DNA from: Lachnospiraceae bacterium
GTDB lineage: Bacteria > Bacillota > Clostridia > Lachnospirales > Lachnospiraceae
Length of the DNA: 38,064 nucleotides
Assembly: GCA_017624835.1 (NCBI GenBank)
Contig: JAGAMG010000036.1
Location: 1-38,064 of the forward strand
Direction: 5' to 3'
Shown: piece after piece, positions 15,804 through 25,714 of the stretch
How the letters are laid out: every line of letters begins with the position of its first letter
Numbering within the stretch: the first letter of the stretch is position 1
Position numbers and translations under genes: made by a program
The notes under the pieces: generated by a model
What the model was told of the DNA's origin: nothing
What the model saw: only the letters and a program-made list of their open reading frames with translations
Databases searched by the model: none

Positions 15804-18581
15804 TTATTTCCACAACCTTATCTGCATTAACAACCGGCTTCTCTGTCCCGCCTTTCTAAAAATAGAACCACTGGACACCTTCCGAATTTTTCGATTATTA
15901 CTCAGAAAGCGAACCAAGGTTATTATCCATAAAAGGGGCCATAATACACAGCATTTACCATACCTTGGGAAATTTAATCGCATTTGATGATGAAACTCTC
16001 TTACATATCCGCTGATTCCATTGCTTCTTAATACCACCATGCGGTCGGAATTTGATTTTCCGAATTCCTCCGCCTCCAGAATTTCTTTCATAAACTCTGT
16101 CAATTCATATTCTTTCCAGGGCTGCATCCACGCAACTGCATCCTTTTTCAAGCCCAGATAAGTACAACAAATTTGGGTTATCATATCGGAAAAGCCTCTG
16201 ATACCGCTCTCTTCTACCAGACAAAGATATTGTTCCTTGTAGGAATCCTCCATCTCCTGTTCCCAAAACACCACCCAGTCACATAGGAATCGCAAACCAA
16301 AACCGGAACGTAAAAAATGCTGTAGCATATGAAGCAACAATTCATAGGCATAAAAATCGGGAGACAGTACCGGAAGCTCCACCCCACAAACATCCTTCCT
16401 ACAAATCTTTTCTTTGCATTCTGACAGCTTATGTTCCATATATTTATTGATTTTCTCGTTATCAAAGGGTTCCGCCAGCATGGTATGCAATTCTATGTCA
16501 ATTCCTTCCGGAGAAATAAGAACCACATGATGAAGGGCGTACTGCCTTTCCTTAACAATACAGCCACAGTCCTCCAATACCTTACAGGCCAGCTCCGCCT
16601 TATTCTTATCAAGCAACAACAAATCCACATCCCCCGATTTGCGCAACTCCGGCTCCGGGTAATAGGATGCGGTTCCCACACCTTTTAATAAAACAACGGA
16701 TAAGCCTGCTGCTTCCAATTTTTCTATCATATACTTACTGTGAAACAGCAGATGGTAACATTGCATAGCAGATTTTTTTGCCGCCTTCTGCGCTTCCTCC
16801 CGTAGTTTTGCACTTTCCGCCAAATGTTCGGGAATCTCACGATATAGCAATGAGAGCACTCCATGGGCGGCAGCAGTCATTTTAAGCTTCTCCCATTGAA
16901 TGTAAGAAGCTCCTTCTCTCATTGCTTCCTTCAATTCATTTCTCTCTTTCTGTACGCCTTCCCCCTGTAATGCATTACAAAGCATTGCCAATAAATACAT
17001 CTCTTCCTGATTTACAGTATTCCTTTGTTTTCTCTCCTTTGTTTCTCCAAACGAAAGCTTCTTACGCAGCAACTCCAACGCCTTGTACCATAACAATCTA
17101 AATTCCTTTGTGCGACAATAGAGCACCAGATAAACCAAATTCGTTATGAAAAAACAAACCACAAAACGTCCAAAACAGCAAAACCACAAACTACCGGTAA
17201 TCCTTTGACATAATTGGTCTTCCCCATACCAAAGCAATGCTGTTACACCTGCATACACCCCATATTTTGCAAAATAAGAACCAACCCTTGCTTCCAACCG
17301 ATATTTGTACAAAATATAAGGTTCCACCCATAAGGAGGTGGTTACCGTACTAATCAAGGTTCCCAGGAAGATACCAAAAGTCCCCATTACGGTTCCCAAT
17401 ATCAAGGAGCTTATCAGATTAATCAACGCCTCCACCAGGGACTTATGCCTGTCATACCAGAAAAGACCCAAAGAGTCTCGAAAAACCAAGGTTGCCTGAC
17501 GCATTCCCACAACATAAAAATTAATGCACAAAATCAAGGTTACTTCCTTGGGAAACACATAACCTGCTCCAAAGCTGATTTCCACAAAGGCATCCAGTAC
17601 TTCATAGAGACAGATGGCAGACAAGCCAAACATCCATTGTCCGATAAAAAAGGACGCCGTAAAAATCCTTTTTATCCGCTCCTTGCTCTCCTCCACTCCC
17701 AGATTGCCTACGCTGGCAGTAATCCCCTGAAACATCTGATTCAATACCTGACGTACCGAGCCGATAATCAAAAAGTAATTGGAATATCTGCTGACACTTC
17801 CGATTCCCACAAGGGAAGATAACAGCAGATTATCCGTATTATTTACAATCACATTTCCGATTTTGTGCATCAGCATTGCACGTACATTCTGATAAATACT
17901 GCTCTTTTCTGTTTTGGATAAGGGAACTACATCTCTTTCCTTCAAATAAGGATACATCCGGTCTGCTTTTAATGAAACGCACAAATTATTGGCGATGGTA
18001 CATCCAATCATAATTGCCACAAACAAAATAAAATTTCTGGTAAAATAAAGCACTCCCATCTGCAACACATTTTGCAGCAGCAAAAAAAAGGTCTGATAAA
18101 GCACACCGATATAGCTTAGCTGATGTGCTTCTATTAAGGTTTTCTTATAAATAAACAGATAGGACAACACCGAATTAAATAAATACATCAGGTAAATCAA
18201 TATCAGATGTTCAACCGCAGGCTGGTTTCTGATGAGAATATCCATAAAGGGAATTACTGCCAGACCGGCAATTAGCACAATCACAGCGATTCCTCTATAA
18301 AATTGCTGATACAGCTTCATCAGGGATTTCTGCTTTTCCACATCCTTTTCCGATATGGGTTTATACAAAGCATAGGTAATGGCAGTACCCACCCCCAGTT
18401 CAGAAAGCGCCAACACATTTAATATATCTGTAAACAGACCGTTAATTCCCACATAATCCTCACTTAAGGTATGTGTAAAAACGACCCTTGTAATAAAACC
18501 TGCCAAAATAGCAGCAACTCTTGCTACCATCGCCACGGTAGTATTCTTCGCCGAATACTCCGTCCTGCTTTTTTCTATCAC
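15804..18581 (-). CDS. Wzx/MATE-like flippase fused to an NTP_transf_5 nucleotidyltransferase
   Basis: A 925-residue two-part protein. Residues 1 to about 505 form a polysaccharide-type flippase (12-14 helices, starting TEYSAKNTTVAMVARV), expected to move lipid-linked glycans across the membrane. Residues about 535-880 match the family of uncharacterised nucleotidyltransferases (PF14907), with VVLLKG near 630 and the nucleotide/metal motif KSGDVDLLL near 650, then IELH. Such nucleotidyltransferases are frequent in lasso and other RiPP clusters. The GTG at 18579-18581 is chosen because GGAGGA lies 6 bases before it; the GTG 24 bases earlier, which would overlap the Stealth stop, has no ribosome binding site. 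It is the last gene of the long operon. The fusion joins polysaccharide export to a peptide-cluster enzyme. Confidence 0.82.
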   Translation of the reverse strand: MIEKSRTEYSAKNTTVAMVARVAAILAGFITRVVFTHTLSEDYVGINGLFTDILNVLALSELGVGTAITYALYKPISEKDVEKQKSLMKLYQQFYRGIAVIVLIAGLAVIPFMDILIRNQPAVEHLILIYLMYLFNSVLSYLFIYKKTLIEAHQLSYIGVLYQTFFLLLQNVLQMGVLYFTRNFILFVAIMIGCTIANNLCVSLKADRMYPYLKERDVVPLSKTEKSSIYQNVRAMLMHKIGNVIVNNTDNLLLSSLVGIGSVSRYSNYFLIIGSVRQVLNQMFQGITASVGNLGVEESKERIKRIFTASFFIGQWMFGLSAICLYEVLDAFVEISFGAGYVFPKEVTLILCINFYVVGMRQATLVFRDSLGLFWYDRHKSLVEALINLISSLILGTVMGTFGIFLGTLISTVTTSLWVEPYILYKYRLEARVGSYFAKYGVYAGVTALLWYGEDQLCQRITGSLWFCCFGRFVVCFFITNLVYLVLYCRTKEFRLLWYKALELLRKKLSFGETKERKQRNTVNQEEMYLLAMLCNALQGEGVQKERNELKEAMREGASYIQWEKLKMTAAAHGVLSLLYREIPEHLAESAKLREEAQKAAKKSAMQCYHLLFHSKYMIEKLEAAGLSVVLLKGVGTASYYPEPELRKSGDVDLLLLDKNKAELACKVLEDCGCIVKERQYALHHVVLISPEGIDIELHTMLAEPFDNEKINKYMEHKLSECKEKICRKDVCGVELPVLSPDFYAYELLLHMLQHFLRSGFGLRFLCDWVVFWEQEMEDSYKEQYLCLVEESGIRGFSDMITQICCTYLGLKKDAVAWMQPWKEYELTEFMKEILEAEEFGKSNSDRMVVLRSNGISGYVREFHHQMRLNFPRYGKCCVLWPLLWIITLVRFLSNNRKIRKVSSGSIFRKAGQRSRLLMQIRLWK

Positions 18582-18601
18582 GCCTTGTCCTCCATCAGCT
18601 T

Positions 18602-19606
18602 TCACTTTTCAAAGGTTGACTTCCCCGGCTCAATCTCCCCAAATGCCCTTTGCAGCTCTACTTTTATCCCTTCCACATCTCCGGTAACTTTTGCATCATT
18701 AATACAAATCACCTTTTTCTTCTGTTTCCGAATGGTTTTTATCAATTTCCTATTATCATCCTCTATATTAAAGTACTGAAAATCACGCTGTATATTTTTT
18801 GCAAAAAAATGATTGGAAAGCTTTTGCCAATCGCGAAACAAATAGATAGAAATATCACTTGCACTTCGGAAACGACTTTGAGAGGTTTCCTTCAGAATTT
18901 CCTCCTCCTTTTCCCAAAGCTCTTCAAAGGTTGTCCGGGTAAACGCTGCCGGACCATGTACATTATAAAACCCGGTATACAGGGGAAATGCCAATTCTAA
19001 CATATTATAAAAGAAATACAGGGGCGGATACCCGATTTTTAAATAATTTTTCAGGTGGGCTTTTACCTCTTTTCGCTTATCAAAATATTTGGCAAGCACC
19101 AAAGTATTATTCAAAAATAAATGGGACATGGTAGGATTCTTCGGATTGGCAACCACCGGCTGAAACGCCAGCATATCACAGGGCTTTCCCTCTCTGAAAA
19201 AATCCTCCGGCTGTACAGGTCTTGTCAAAAAAACATCATCATTAAAATACACAAAATGCTCCGCCAGCCCTTCAATACGATGCATATAAATCTCCAACAC
19301 CGTACTGTTAAATACCGGCAGATATTCCTTGGGGATGTAATCCTCATGGCGCACAATATGTAATTTGGGATTCGTAGTATCCAGCCACTCGGGAAGATGT
19401 CCCCAGGTCACAAAATGGATTTTTCTTACCCAGGGAGCAAATTGCTCCACACCTCGAAACCAATACTGCAAAAGCTCCCAATCCCGATACCGTTCCTCAC
19501 TATCATCCCAATTGCCGGCTCCACTATATTTTGCTTTTTCCTGTCTCCATGCCGGGTCATTGCCATCCACCCAGGTTACCACAAAATCAATCTCATACTT
19601 ACTCAT
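18602..19606 (-). CDS. Stealth-family sugar phosphotransferase
   Basis: A 334-residue Stealth protein, a family that makes phosphodiester-linked polysaccharides by moving hexose-1-phosphate from UDP-sugars. All conserved regions are visible: CR1 at the N-terminus (DFVVTWVDGNDPAW), CR2 with RKIHFVTWGHLPEWL and the YFNDDVFL metal-binding motif, CR3 with HGPAAFTR, and a C-terminal part. AGGATTGT precedes the ATG, and the gene overlaps the DUF4832-type gene by 8 bases. It suggests that the polymer or its decoration contains sugar-phosphate linkages (inference). Confidence 0.88.
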   Translation of the reverse strand: MSKYEIDFVVTWVDGNDPAWRQEKAKYSGAGNWDDSEERYRDWELLQYWFRGVEQFAPWVRKIHFVTWGHLPEWLDTTNPKLHIVRHEDYIPKEYLPVFNSTVLEIYMHRIEGLAEHFVYFNDDVFLTRPVQPEDFFREGKPCDMLAFQPVVANPKNPTMSHLFLNNTLVLAKYFDKRKEVKAHLKNYLKIGYPPLYFFYNMLELAFPLYTGFYNVHGPAAFTRTTFEELWEKEEEILKETSQSRFRSASDISIYLFRDWQKLSNHFFAKNIQRDFQYFNIEDDNRKLIKTIRKQKKKVICINDAKVTGDVEGIKVELQRAFGEIEPGKSTFEK

Positions 19607-21125
19607 ACAATCCTACTTCCCACCATTTATGCTGTGTTTTCCATTCTGTCAGCCACTTTTCCGCCGACTCCAAAGTAAAGCCTCCCACACAATACCCAAG
19701 CTCTGTGGCATCCTGCTCATTTCCAAGCAAAATACGCTGTCCGGAAATCTTATCCCTGATATCCAGAAAACATAGCCAGCTTCCTTCCGTTTCCCCTGTC
19801 AGCTTCAATTCAGCAGATAATGTCAAAAGATCATCCCTATCATTTCCCCCGGTTAAATCCCTAATATCCTGATTGACCGGCACTGAATAATAGGTATCCG
19901 CTTCCTCATTATAAAAAATCATCCTGATATCCGCTTCCCGATATAAGGGAGCAAAGCCTACATTTTGCATATTTGCCGCCACCTGCAAGGTATCCTGCTT
20001 AAAATCATAATCCATACTCACATCTCTCAGTACAAACCGATACCCTAAATGCCGCTCAATATAGGAAAGTCCATCCATACCATTAAAACAGCCGTCCTCT
20101 TCTACGATGGTATTTTCCCATTTTTTCATAACAGCTCCGTCATAATCACGATTGATGTAGCTTACATGCATGGTAGCCATATCTTTTACAGCGTTCTCAA
20201 AATCATTGTACTCATTGTCTACAACCACTTCTCCACCGATGGGCACAATTTTACACAGGGTATCCTGAAATTCCAATTCCTGCTCCCTGTTCCAATAGGT
20301 AAAAGGACCATATTCCTCCTTGGTTCGCTCCCCATAGGTACCGTAATCGCTCCAGCTTCCCAACATACCATCATTGAAAAGACTTAATCTGGACGCCAGG
20401 CTTCCATCCCCCCTTACTACCTTTTCAGGCTCTCCAAGTTGGGTAGTTACCCTCCATTGAGCAGGCATACGCACTGCCAGATAGGTCTTCTCATCCGTCA
20501 CCTGAAACAGCTTATTTGCCAATGCCTGAAAATTCTCCTGTCCCAAGAACTTTGTGCCGTGCATTTCCCCCCAGTTACCGATAAATAAGCCCTGTAGGAT
20601 ATAGATTTCATCGCTATACTTACGCAATACCTGCTCTGACTGTCCTATATGCTCCAATATTACCTCTAAGGTATCCGGTTCATATTCTTCGTTTTTTCCT
20701 TCCCAATCATACAGGAAACGGACAATCAAATGCTTATCTACTTTGGAAAGTGCTGCAAACAGTGCTTCCAAATTTTCCAGCCCCTGCCGGGAAATAGCCC
20801 CCTCCCGAAAAGCCTGCAGATTCACCTGAATCATGGTAAGCGCGGTATCCTCATCCTTACAAAAACGTGCCGCCACATTATCCCGAAATTCCGTTTTTTC
20901 ATCCAAAATCCGGAAACCATGCATATGATAAAAGCCCCTGTAGGGATTATTCAATTGTCGGGAAGACTCTGTAAATGTATAACATTCCGTACTGACATCG
21001 CCATGTCCGCGGAGTGTAAAATATCTCTCAGTCATTTCCGTTACCTTAAGATATCCTCCGTAAACAATCGCTGCTATCAGCACCATATTGGCAATTATGC
21101 CAATGATTTTTACTAATCGCTTCAT
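19599..21125 (-). CDS. Membrane-anchored DUF4874/DUF4832-type protein, glycoside-hydrolase-like
   Basis: A 508-residue protein with one N-terminal membrane anchor (about residues 7-27), otherwise extracytoplasmic. NNPYRGFYHMHGF opens the DUF4874-like region; the TIM-barrel-like stretch includes LFIGNWGEMHGT with a candidate acidic residue, and VDNEYNDF followed by VSYINRDYDG marks the DUF4832-like region. A C-terminal beta-sandwich follows. These families are often found in exopolysaccharide loci and resemble glycosidases; the activity is not established. It overlaps the upstream membrane protein gene by ATGA. A second relative is at 23587. Confidence 0.78.
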   Translation of the reverse strand: MKRLVKIIGIIANMVLIAAIVYGGYLKVTEMTERYFTLRGHGDVSTECYTFTESSRQLNNPYRGFYHMHGFRILDEKTEFRDNVAARFCKDEDTALTMIQVNLQAFREGAISRQGLENLEALFAALSKVDKHLIVRFLYDWEGKNEEYEPDTLEVILEHIGQSEQVLRKYSDEIYILQGLFIGNWGEMHGTKFLGQENFQALANKLFQVTDEKTYLAVRMPAQWRVTTQLGEPEKVVRGDGSLASRLSLFNDGMLGSWSDYGTYGERTKEEYGPFTYWNREQELEFQDTLCKIVPIGGEVVVDNEYNDFENAVKDMATMHVSYINRDYDGAVMKKWENTIVEEDGCFNGMDGLSYIERHLGYRFVLRDVSMDYDFKQDTLQVAANMQNVGFAPLYREADIRMIFYNEEADTYYSVPVNQDIRDLTGGNDRDDLLTLSAELKLTGETEGSWLCFLDIRDKISGQRILLGNEQDATELGYCVGGFTLESAEKWLTEWKTQHKWWEVGLYE

Positions 21126-23569
21126 TGTACTGCATCCTTTTCACAGATTCCAAGCAAAAAAGGATTTTGAGGATTCTGTTTAAAATAATAACAAACAAAC
21201 GCATCATCCTCATAATAAACCTTCATTTCATTGGGATATACCTTATCAAATTCCTGACACCATGCGTAGGCTCTTTCCTCAATTCGTGTTCTGGTTCCCA
21301 ATGTAGTATACACTCGGGCGTGACTTGCATAACGCATCATCGCATCCTCCTCTTTCACAGGACCGATTTCCGAGGTAGTAATATCCGGGCACTGGCTGAT
21401 ATAGGAATCATAATAAGCCGGATATTTTTCACCGGCAAGCCAGGCAGGTCCTGAAAAGAAATGGCTTTGTCCATACTCAATGGGTTTCTTTTCTATAAAT
21501 ATAAATACATACTCCGTGGGAATTCTATACCCCGGTTCCCCATCCTTATTTACCAGATTTACCAATTCTTCATGTCTGCCAAACTGAATCACCTGATAAA
21601 GCTCATCCGTGGGAGAGATAATGGTATAGCTATCCTTAGGGAACTCCTCGGTTATGGCATATGTGGTCTTTACGGCTCCATTATGTCTGGTAAGCTCATA
21701 ATACAAATAACCGTGGAAGGTACCTGTAAGCTGCGTTCCCAAATAAACTCCTGCCACACATGCTATGGATACCCCATGCAAAATTGTCTGACTCACCTTT
21801 TTGCACAAAGCCCAAAACAGCATATCCAAGGGAATTACCAGCATTCCCAAAATCAACATTTGTTCCGTAGAACACAATCTGGAGCCGGCAATCAATGCAG
21901 GAAGTCCCAAACTGGAGGCACAATACATTATCATATAAATAAGGGATGCTGTAACCAATACCATATAACCATCAAAGCTGTTGGTCAAAAGCTCCTTTTT
22001 CTTTCCAATATATTTTTTGCTCATAACCGTTATGCGATATGCAAGCCATAAAAAAACTGCCAAAAACGAACTGCCAATAATCCAAAAAGCACGCTCCTGC
22101 TTATACAGTGTTAAATATCCGGCATAATATACAATTTTTCCTTTTTTCTGCAACACCGTCCAAACCATTCCCGGCAAACCAACTATTTTCTCCACAATCC
22201 CTTGGGACTGAGGCTGGGACATTACCACGCCCTCAGTATTACTGCTATTTTGCACAATATCAGTATTTTGTTCATCCTCTGTCCGGGGCTGGGATGTTAC
22301 CTCCGGCTCCGCAGCAAGCTCTTCCTCCATAACCTCCGCCAGCTTCTGGGCATTGGCTTCATTTACTTTATTGGTTTCCTCATCCGTACCGTTTATAACA
22401 TTCATAGCCCAGCCGATGGAGCCCTGGAAGGGAATCCCACTGGCAAGCGCCCCTGCCATGGGAAGCACTGCAATCATAAATCCACAGATAACTGCTGCCA
22501 CCAATGGCCAGAAGCGTTTCCCTGAAAAAATCTTTGCAAAGAAAAATGGCACCACTGCTACACAAAGGAAAAATGCCATGATGGTAGTATAAAAATGAAT
22601 TGCAAGGGATGCCGCCAATGCTAATGCAAACACCACCAGACTACTATCCCAATAACATTTTGTGAGTTTTCCCTTTCTCTCCTTTTGAGTGCCCAAACGC
22701 AGGTATCGAACCAAAAAAGCCGCACATAAAAACTGGGTAAAAAGTCCAAATTCCTGTGGCAGGGTCCACTGCAAACGGGACATGCTGTACACCTCATCAA
22801 TACAAAGCAAATCAATGGTTAAAAACATTGCTAATGCTATCATAGGGGAATAGCGCCAATGCATCAGCTCTTTCATTAAAATATAGGCGGACAGCAAAAA
22901 TACAGCGGAATGAATTCCCGCCACAAAAAGCAGACAACTATAAATACGAATGCCAAACAAGGTATGTAATCCATATACAAAACAATGCATTGCTTCCGGA
23001 TAGACACCGGCAGAAAAAATCTGACCATTGGTAAGCCCATATATCCAGGCATTATGGGGATACAAATCACCAAATCCATAGGAATAATCCTGAAAGGCTC
23101 CATAGGAAAAATAAATCATGCCATACACAACCAAGATGGCTAATACCCCATATTCCCGCCTATGTCCAAGGGTAATCCTCTGAATCAGTTTGGAACACCA
23201 CCAGATTTTCCCCCTAATCCATGACACAATCCTAAGCAGGAAATGCTTTCTTCCATAGGTTCCGGTTACAAATCGCTTTAATACCACCAAACCTTCCGAA
23301 CTGCTTTCAAAATTACGCCGTAGCGACCACAGGAATACTCCATAAAACAGGGCTCGTACCACCCACTCATTTAAAATATGGAATAATCCCAATACTAATA
23401 CCACTGAATTAATGAGTACAATCTGCACGGTCACACAAAAAGAAAAGAAAAAGGTAATATTTTTTCCCTTCAGGAATTTTTGAAAGACCACCGCAGGCCA
23501 GACAAACATCACAAAGGAATATCCCAGCAAGACCTTTGCGTATTCTGTTATCCAATATAATGTTGTCAC
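21122..23569 (-). CDS. Large polytopic membrane protein, possibly GT-C-type
   Basis: An 815-residue protein I do not recognise by name. It has at least 12 membrane helices, the motif YGFGDLYPHNAWIYGL (an acidic residue and His in the first large loop, as in GT-C enzymes), an acidic Glu/Thr/Ser/Gln-rich loop around residues 405-460, and an extracytoplasmic C-terminal domain of about 180 residues. It starts with GTG after GAGGTGAGG and sits between two DUF4832-type genes, with ATGA overlap on one side and 17 bases on the other, so the three probably act together. A lipid-linked-sugar transferase or polymerase is the best guess, not shown. Confidence 0.6.
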   Translation of the reverse strand: MTTLYWITEYAKVLLGYSFVMFVWPAVVFQKFLKGKNITFFFSFCVTVQIVLINSVVLVLGLFHILNEWVVRALFYGVFLWSLRRNFESSSEGLVVLKRFVTGTYGRKHFLLRIVSWIRGKIWWCSKLIQRITLGHRREYGVLAILVVYGMIYFSYGAFQDYSYGFGDLYPHNAWIYGLTNGQIFSAGVYPEAMHCFVYGLHTLFGIRIYSCLLFVAGIHSAVFLLSAYILMKELMHWRYSPMIALAMFLTIDLLCIDEVYSMSRLQWTLPQEFGLFTQFLCAAFLVRYLRLGTQKERKGKLTKCYWDSSLVVFALALAASLAIHFYTTIMAFFLCVAVVPFFFAKIFSGKRFWPLVAAVICGFMIAVLPMAGALASGIPFQGSIGWAMNVINGTDEETNKVNEANAQKLAEVMEEELAAEPEVTSQPRTEDEQNTDIVQNSSNTEGVVMSQPQSQGIVEKIVGLPGMVWTVLQKKGKIVYYAGYLTLYKQERAFWIIGSSFLAVFLWLAYRITVMSKKYIGKKKELLTNSFDGYMVLVTASLIYMIMYCASSLGLPALIAGSRLCSTEQMLILGMLVIPLDMLFWALCKKVSQTILHGVSIACVAGVYLGTQLTGTFHGYLYYELTRHNGAVKTTYAITEEFPKDSYTIISPTDELYQVIQFGRHEELVNLVNKDGEPGYRIPTEYVFIFIEKKPIEYGQSHFFSGPAWLAGEKYPAYYDSYISQCPDITTSEIGPVKEEDAMMRYASHARVYTTLGTRTRIEERAYAWCQEFDKVYPNEMKVYYEDDAFVCYYFKQNPQNPFLLGICEKDAVQ

Positions 23570-23586
23570 AACCTCACCTCGTTTCC

Positions 23587-24924
23587 TTATTGATATAAAC
23601 TACCGATTTCTACCTTTCCCTCTTCATTCAGAGAATTTGCCAGAAAGATAGGAGCACCGTCTCTTTTACGCCTTGCCGCCAGATATATCTTTCCTTCCCG
23701 GGCAGGAACCTTACAAAAAAAGCTTCTGCTCTCGCCGCTCTTCCAGCCCTTTATCTGTGTCTCCATTATCTGTAACGTTTTATTTTCTTCTAAATCTTCT
23801 GCTTGCAACAGAAGCTCTCCCGCCTGATAACAGGCAGCAAAGCCGATATTCTTAATAATAATTTCTAAGCATACCGTTTCCTTATCTCCAAGACCTGCTA
23901 CTCCGGGCTGCCTTGTCTTCTTTACCCCCTGTACCAGCAAACGATACCCCAGATGGGCACCAATATAATCATAAAGACTTTTCCCTTTCCACACACCTTT
24001 ATCTGTATATTCCCGACTTTTCCAACTATCCAGAATGCGCCCGTCATATACCCGATTCAAATAGGTGACCTGCACTCTTTTTAATTCTTCTATTATTCTT
24101 TGGGCAGTGAGCTTACCTGCATACTCAGGAACAAAAACTGCTTCTCCCCCATAGGGTACTGTATTACATAGCACATTGATAAAGTCCCGCTCCTTTGCAG
24201 TATCCCAAACTTCACACCAACCGGCATTCTCTCCGGGAGTATTTCCAAAGGTTCCTAAATGATTATCATTACCGAAAATCCCGTCATCAAATATGCCCAT
24301 ATCCTTCCGTTCTGCCCGGGAATTTACCGCTTCCTCACTATGGAGTAATCGCCACAGTCTCGGTGTTCTGACTGCCAGGTAAGTTCCCTCCCCCTTCTTG
24401 GAACGAAGTACACTTGCCATCTCCTGCAGCTTTTCATCTGCCAGAAATCGGGAAGTATGCATCTCTCCCCAATTCCCCACTAACAATCCCTGAAATATAA
24501 AGATACTCTCTCCATATTCCTGCAAAAGACTTCCTATCTGTTCCAAATGCTTAAGCACCTGCGAAAACAAAAAAGGCTCTCTTTCCATTGCCTTTCCTTC
24601 ATGGTCATAGGTAACTCGCAAAATAATATCATAACCCTGTTGCCCGAAAAAGGCCAATAAACTGCTCATATGTTTTAAAGCTTTTTCATCCAAATCCTTA
24701 TCCCGATAGCTACCGATATCCACAAGCAACAGCACTAGGCTGTCCCTTGGCTCCAGACACCATATTAGCTCCTCAAAATTCGGCTCTTCTTCAATGGAAA
24801 AGGTATGAATCTGATACCAGCCACGAGCCGGATTTCTAAGCTCCAAAGTACTTTCCTGCAAATCCGACGCCCGAAAAGATAAGCCCCCTCTAAATCTTCC
24901 CATGCTATGCAGCCTTTTCTTCAT
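23587..24924 (-). CDS. Second DUF4832/DUF4874-type protein
   Basis: A 445-residue relative of the protein at 19599: NPARGWYQIHTF replaces NNPYRGFYHMHGF, LLVGNWGEMHTS replaces LFIGNWGEMHGT, and TYLNRVYDG replaces SYINRDYDG. The GNWGEMH motif is the best candidate for an active or binding site because it is almost identical in both. Unlike its relative it has no clear membrane anchor or signal, so it may be cytoplasmic or exported another way. The start is uncertain: the ATG at 24922-24924 has a G-rich stretch upstream and overlaps the GT2 gene by 20 bases, while an ATG at 24901-24903 follows that gene's stop directly. Confidence 0.75.
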   Translation of the reverse strand: MKKRLHSMGRFRGGLSFRASDLQESTLELRNPARGWYQIHTFSIEEEPNFEELIWCLEPRDSLVLLLVDIGSYRDKDLDEKALKHMSSLLAFFGQQGYDIILRVTYDHEGKAMEREPFLFSQVLKHLEQIGSLLQEYGESIFIFQGLLVGNWGEMHTSRFLADEKLQEMASVLRSKKGEGTYLAVRTPRLWRLLHSEEAVNSRAERKDMGIFDDGIFGNDNHLGTFGNTPGENAGWCEVWDTAKERDFINVLCNTVPYGGEAVFVPEYAGKLTAQRIIEELKRVQVTYLNRVYDGRILDSWKSREYTDKGVWKGKSLYDYIGAHLGYRLLVQGVKKTRQPGVAGLGDKETVCLEIIIKNIGFAACYQAGELLLQAEDLEENKTLQIMETQIKGWKSGESRSFFCKVPAREGKIYLAARRKRDGAPIFLANSLNEEGKVEIGSLYQ

Positions 24925-25687
24925 CCCCTGCCCCCATATCTACATGAAACAGCTTGATTCGAATCCATACTGCAACAATGGAAAACATCATACGAAACAT
25001 ATACAAAATAGGCTTTAATCCTGCATGCATGCTGACTCCTTCCGTTCTTTCATGCATCACCGCCGGAATTTCCTCCACCACATATCCCAATAAAATCATC
25101 TGCATTATCATATTGGCATCAGGATACTGGTCATCAAAATGATTATACCTTGCATAAAAGGAAAAAGCTCTTCTGCTTAGCCCCTGCAATCCGGTAGTGG
25201 GATCCCAAATCTTTCGCCCCGTTCCCATCCTAATCAATAGGCGAAACAAGGTATAAGCAACCTTTTTTAACAGAGAGGTTTTATAAGCCGTACTTCCCTC
25301 CACAAAACGGGAGCCCAATACAATATCCGGATACTTTCCCGCTTCATTCTTGGTATTCAGCTTCTTCCAAATTTCCTCAATATTACATACATCATGCTGT
25401 CCATCGGCATCCATCTGAATCACATACTCATAGCCCTTGCGAAAAGCATATTTATAGCCAATCTGCAAACCACTTCCATAGCCCAGGTTATAAACATGGG
25501 TTACCACAGTATGCTTTCTTCCTTGTACAATTTCCTTGGTTCTGTCAACGGATGCATCATTCATTACCAGCACATCCGCTATCTTTGCAATCTCCGGCTG
25601 TTCTAACTTATCCAAAAGTGCACCTATGGTACTTTCCTCATTATATGCCGGAATGATAATCAAAAGCTTCTTTTGTTGTTCCTTCAT
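24905..25687 (-). CDS. Family 2 glycosyltransferase, dolichyl-phosphate-mannose-synthase-like
   Basis: A 260-residue GT2 enzyme with IIPAYNEE near the N-terminus, NDASVDRT, the DADGQHD metal motif and LGSRFVEG, typical of polyprenyl-phosphate sugar synthases (DPM1/GtrB type) without C-terminal membrane helices. It would load a sugar on undecaprenyl phosphate, which fits the GT-C-like membrane proteins nearby that need such donors. The ATG at 25685-25687 is chosen because AGGTGG lies 5 bases upstream; a GTG 9 bases earlier is too close to it. Confidence 0.85.
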   Translation of the reverse strand: MKEQQKKLLIIIPAYNEESTIGALLDKLEQPEIAKIADVLVMNDASVDRTKEIVQGRKHTVVTHVYNLGYGSGLQIGYKYAFRKGYEYVIQMDADGQHDVCNIEEIWKKLNTKNEAGKYPDIVLGSRFVEGSTAYKTSLLKKVAYTLFRLLIRMGTGRKIWDPTTGLQGLSRRAFSFYARYNHFDDQYPDANMIMQMILLGYVVEEIPAVMHERTEGVSMHAGLKPILYMFRMMFSIVAVWIRIKLFHVDMGAGDEEKAA

Positions 25688-25714
25688 AATACCCACCTTT
25701 TCTTTTGTAACACC

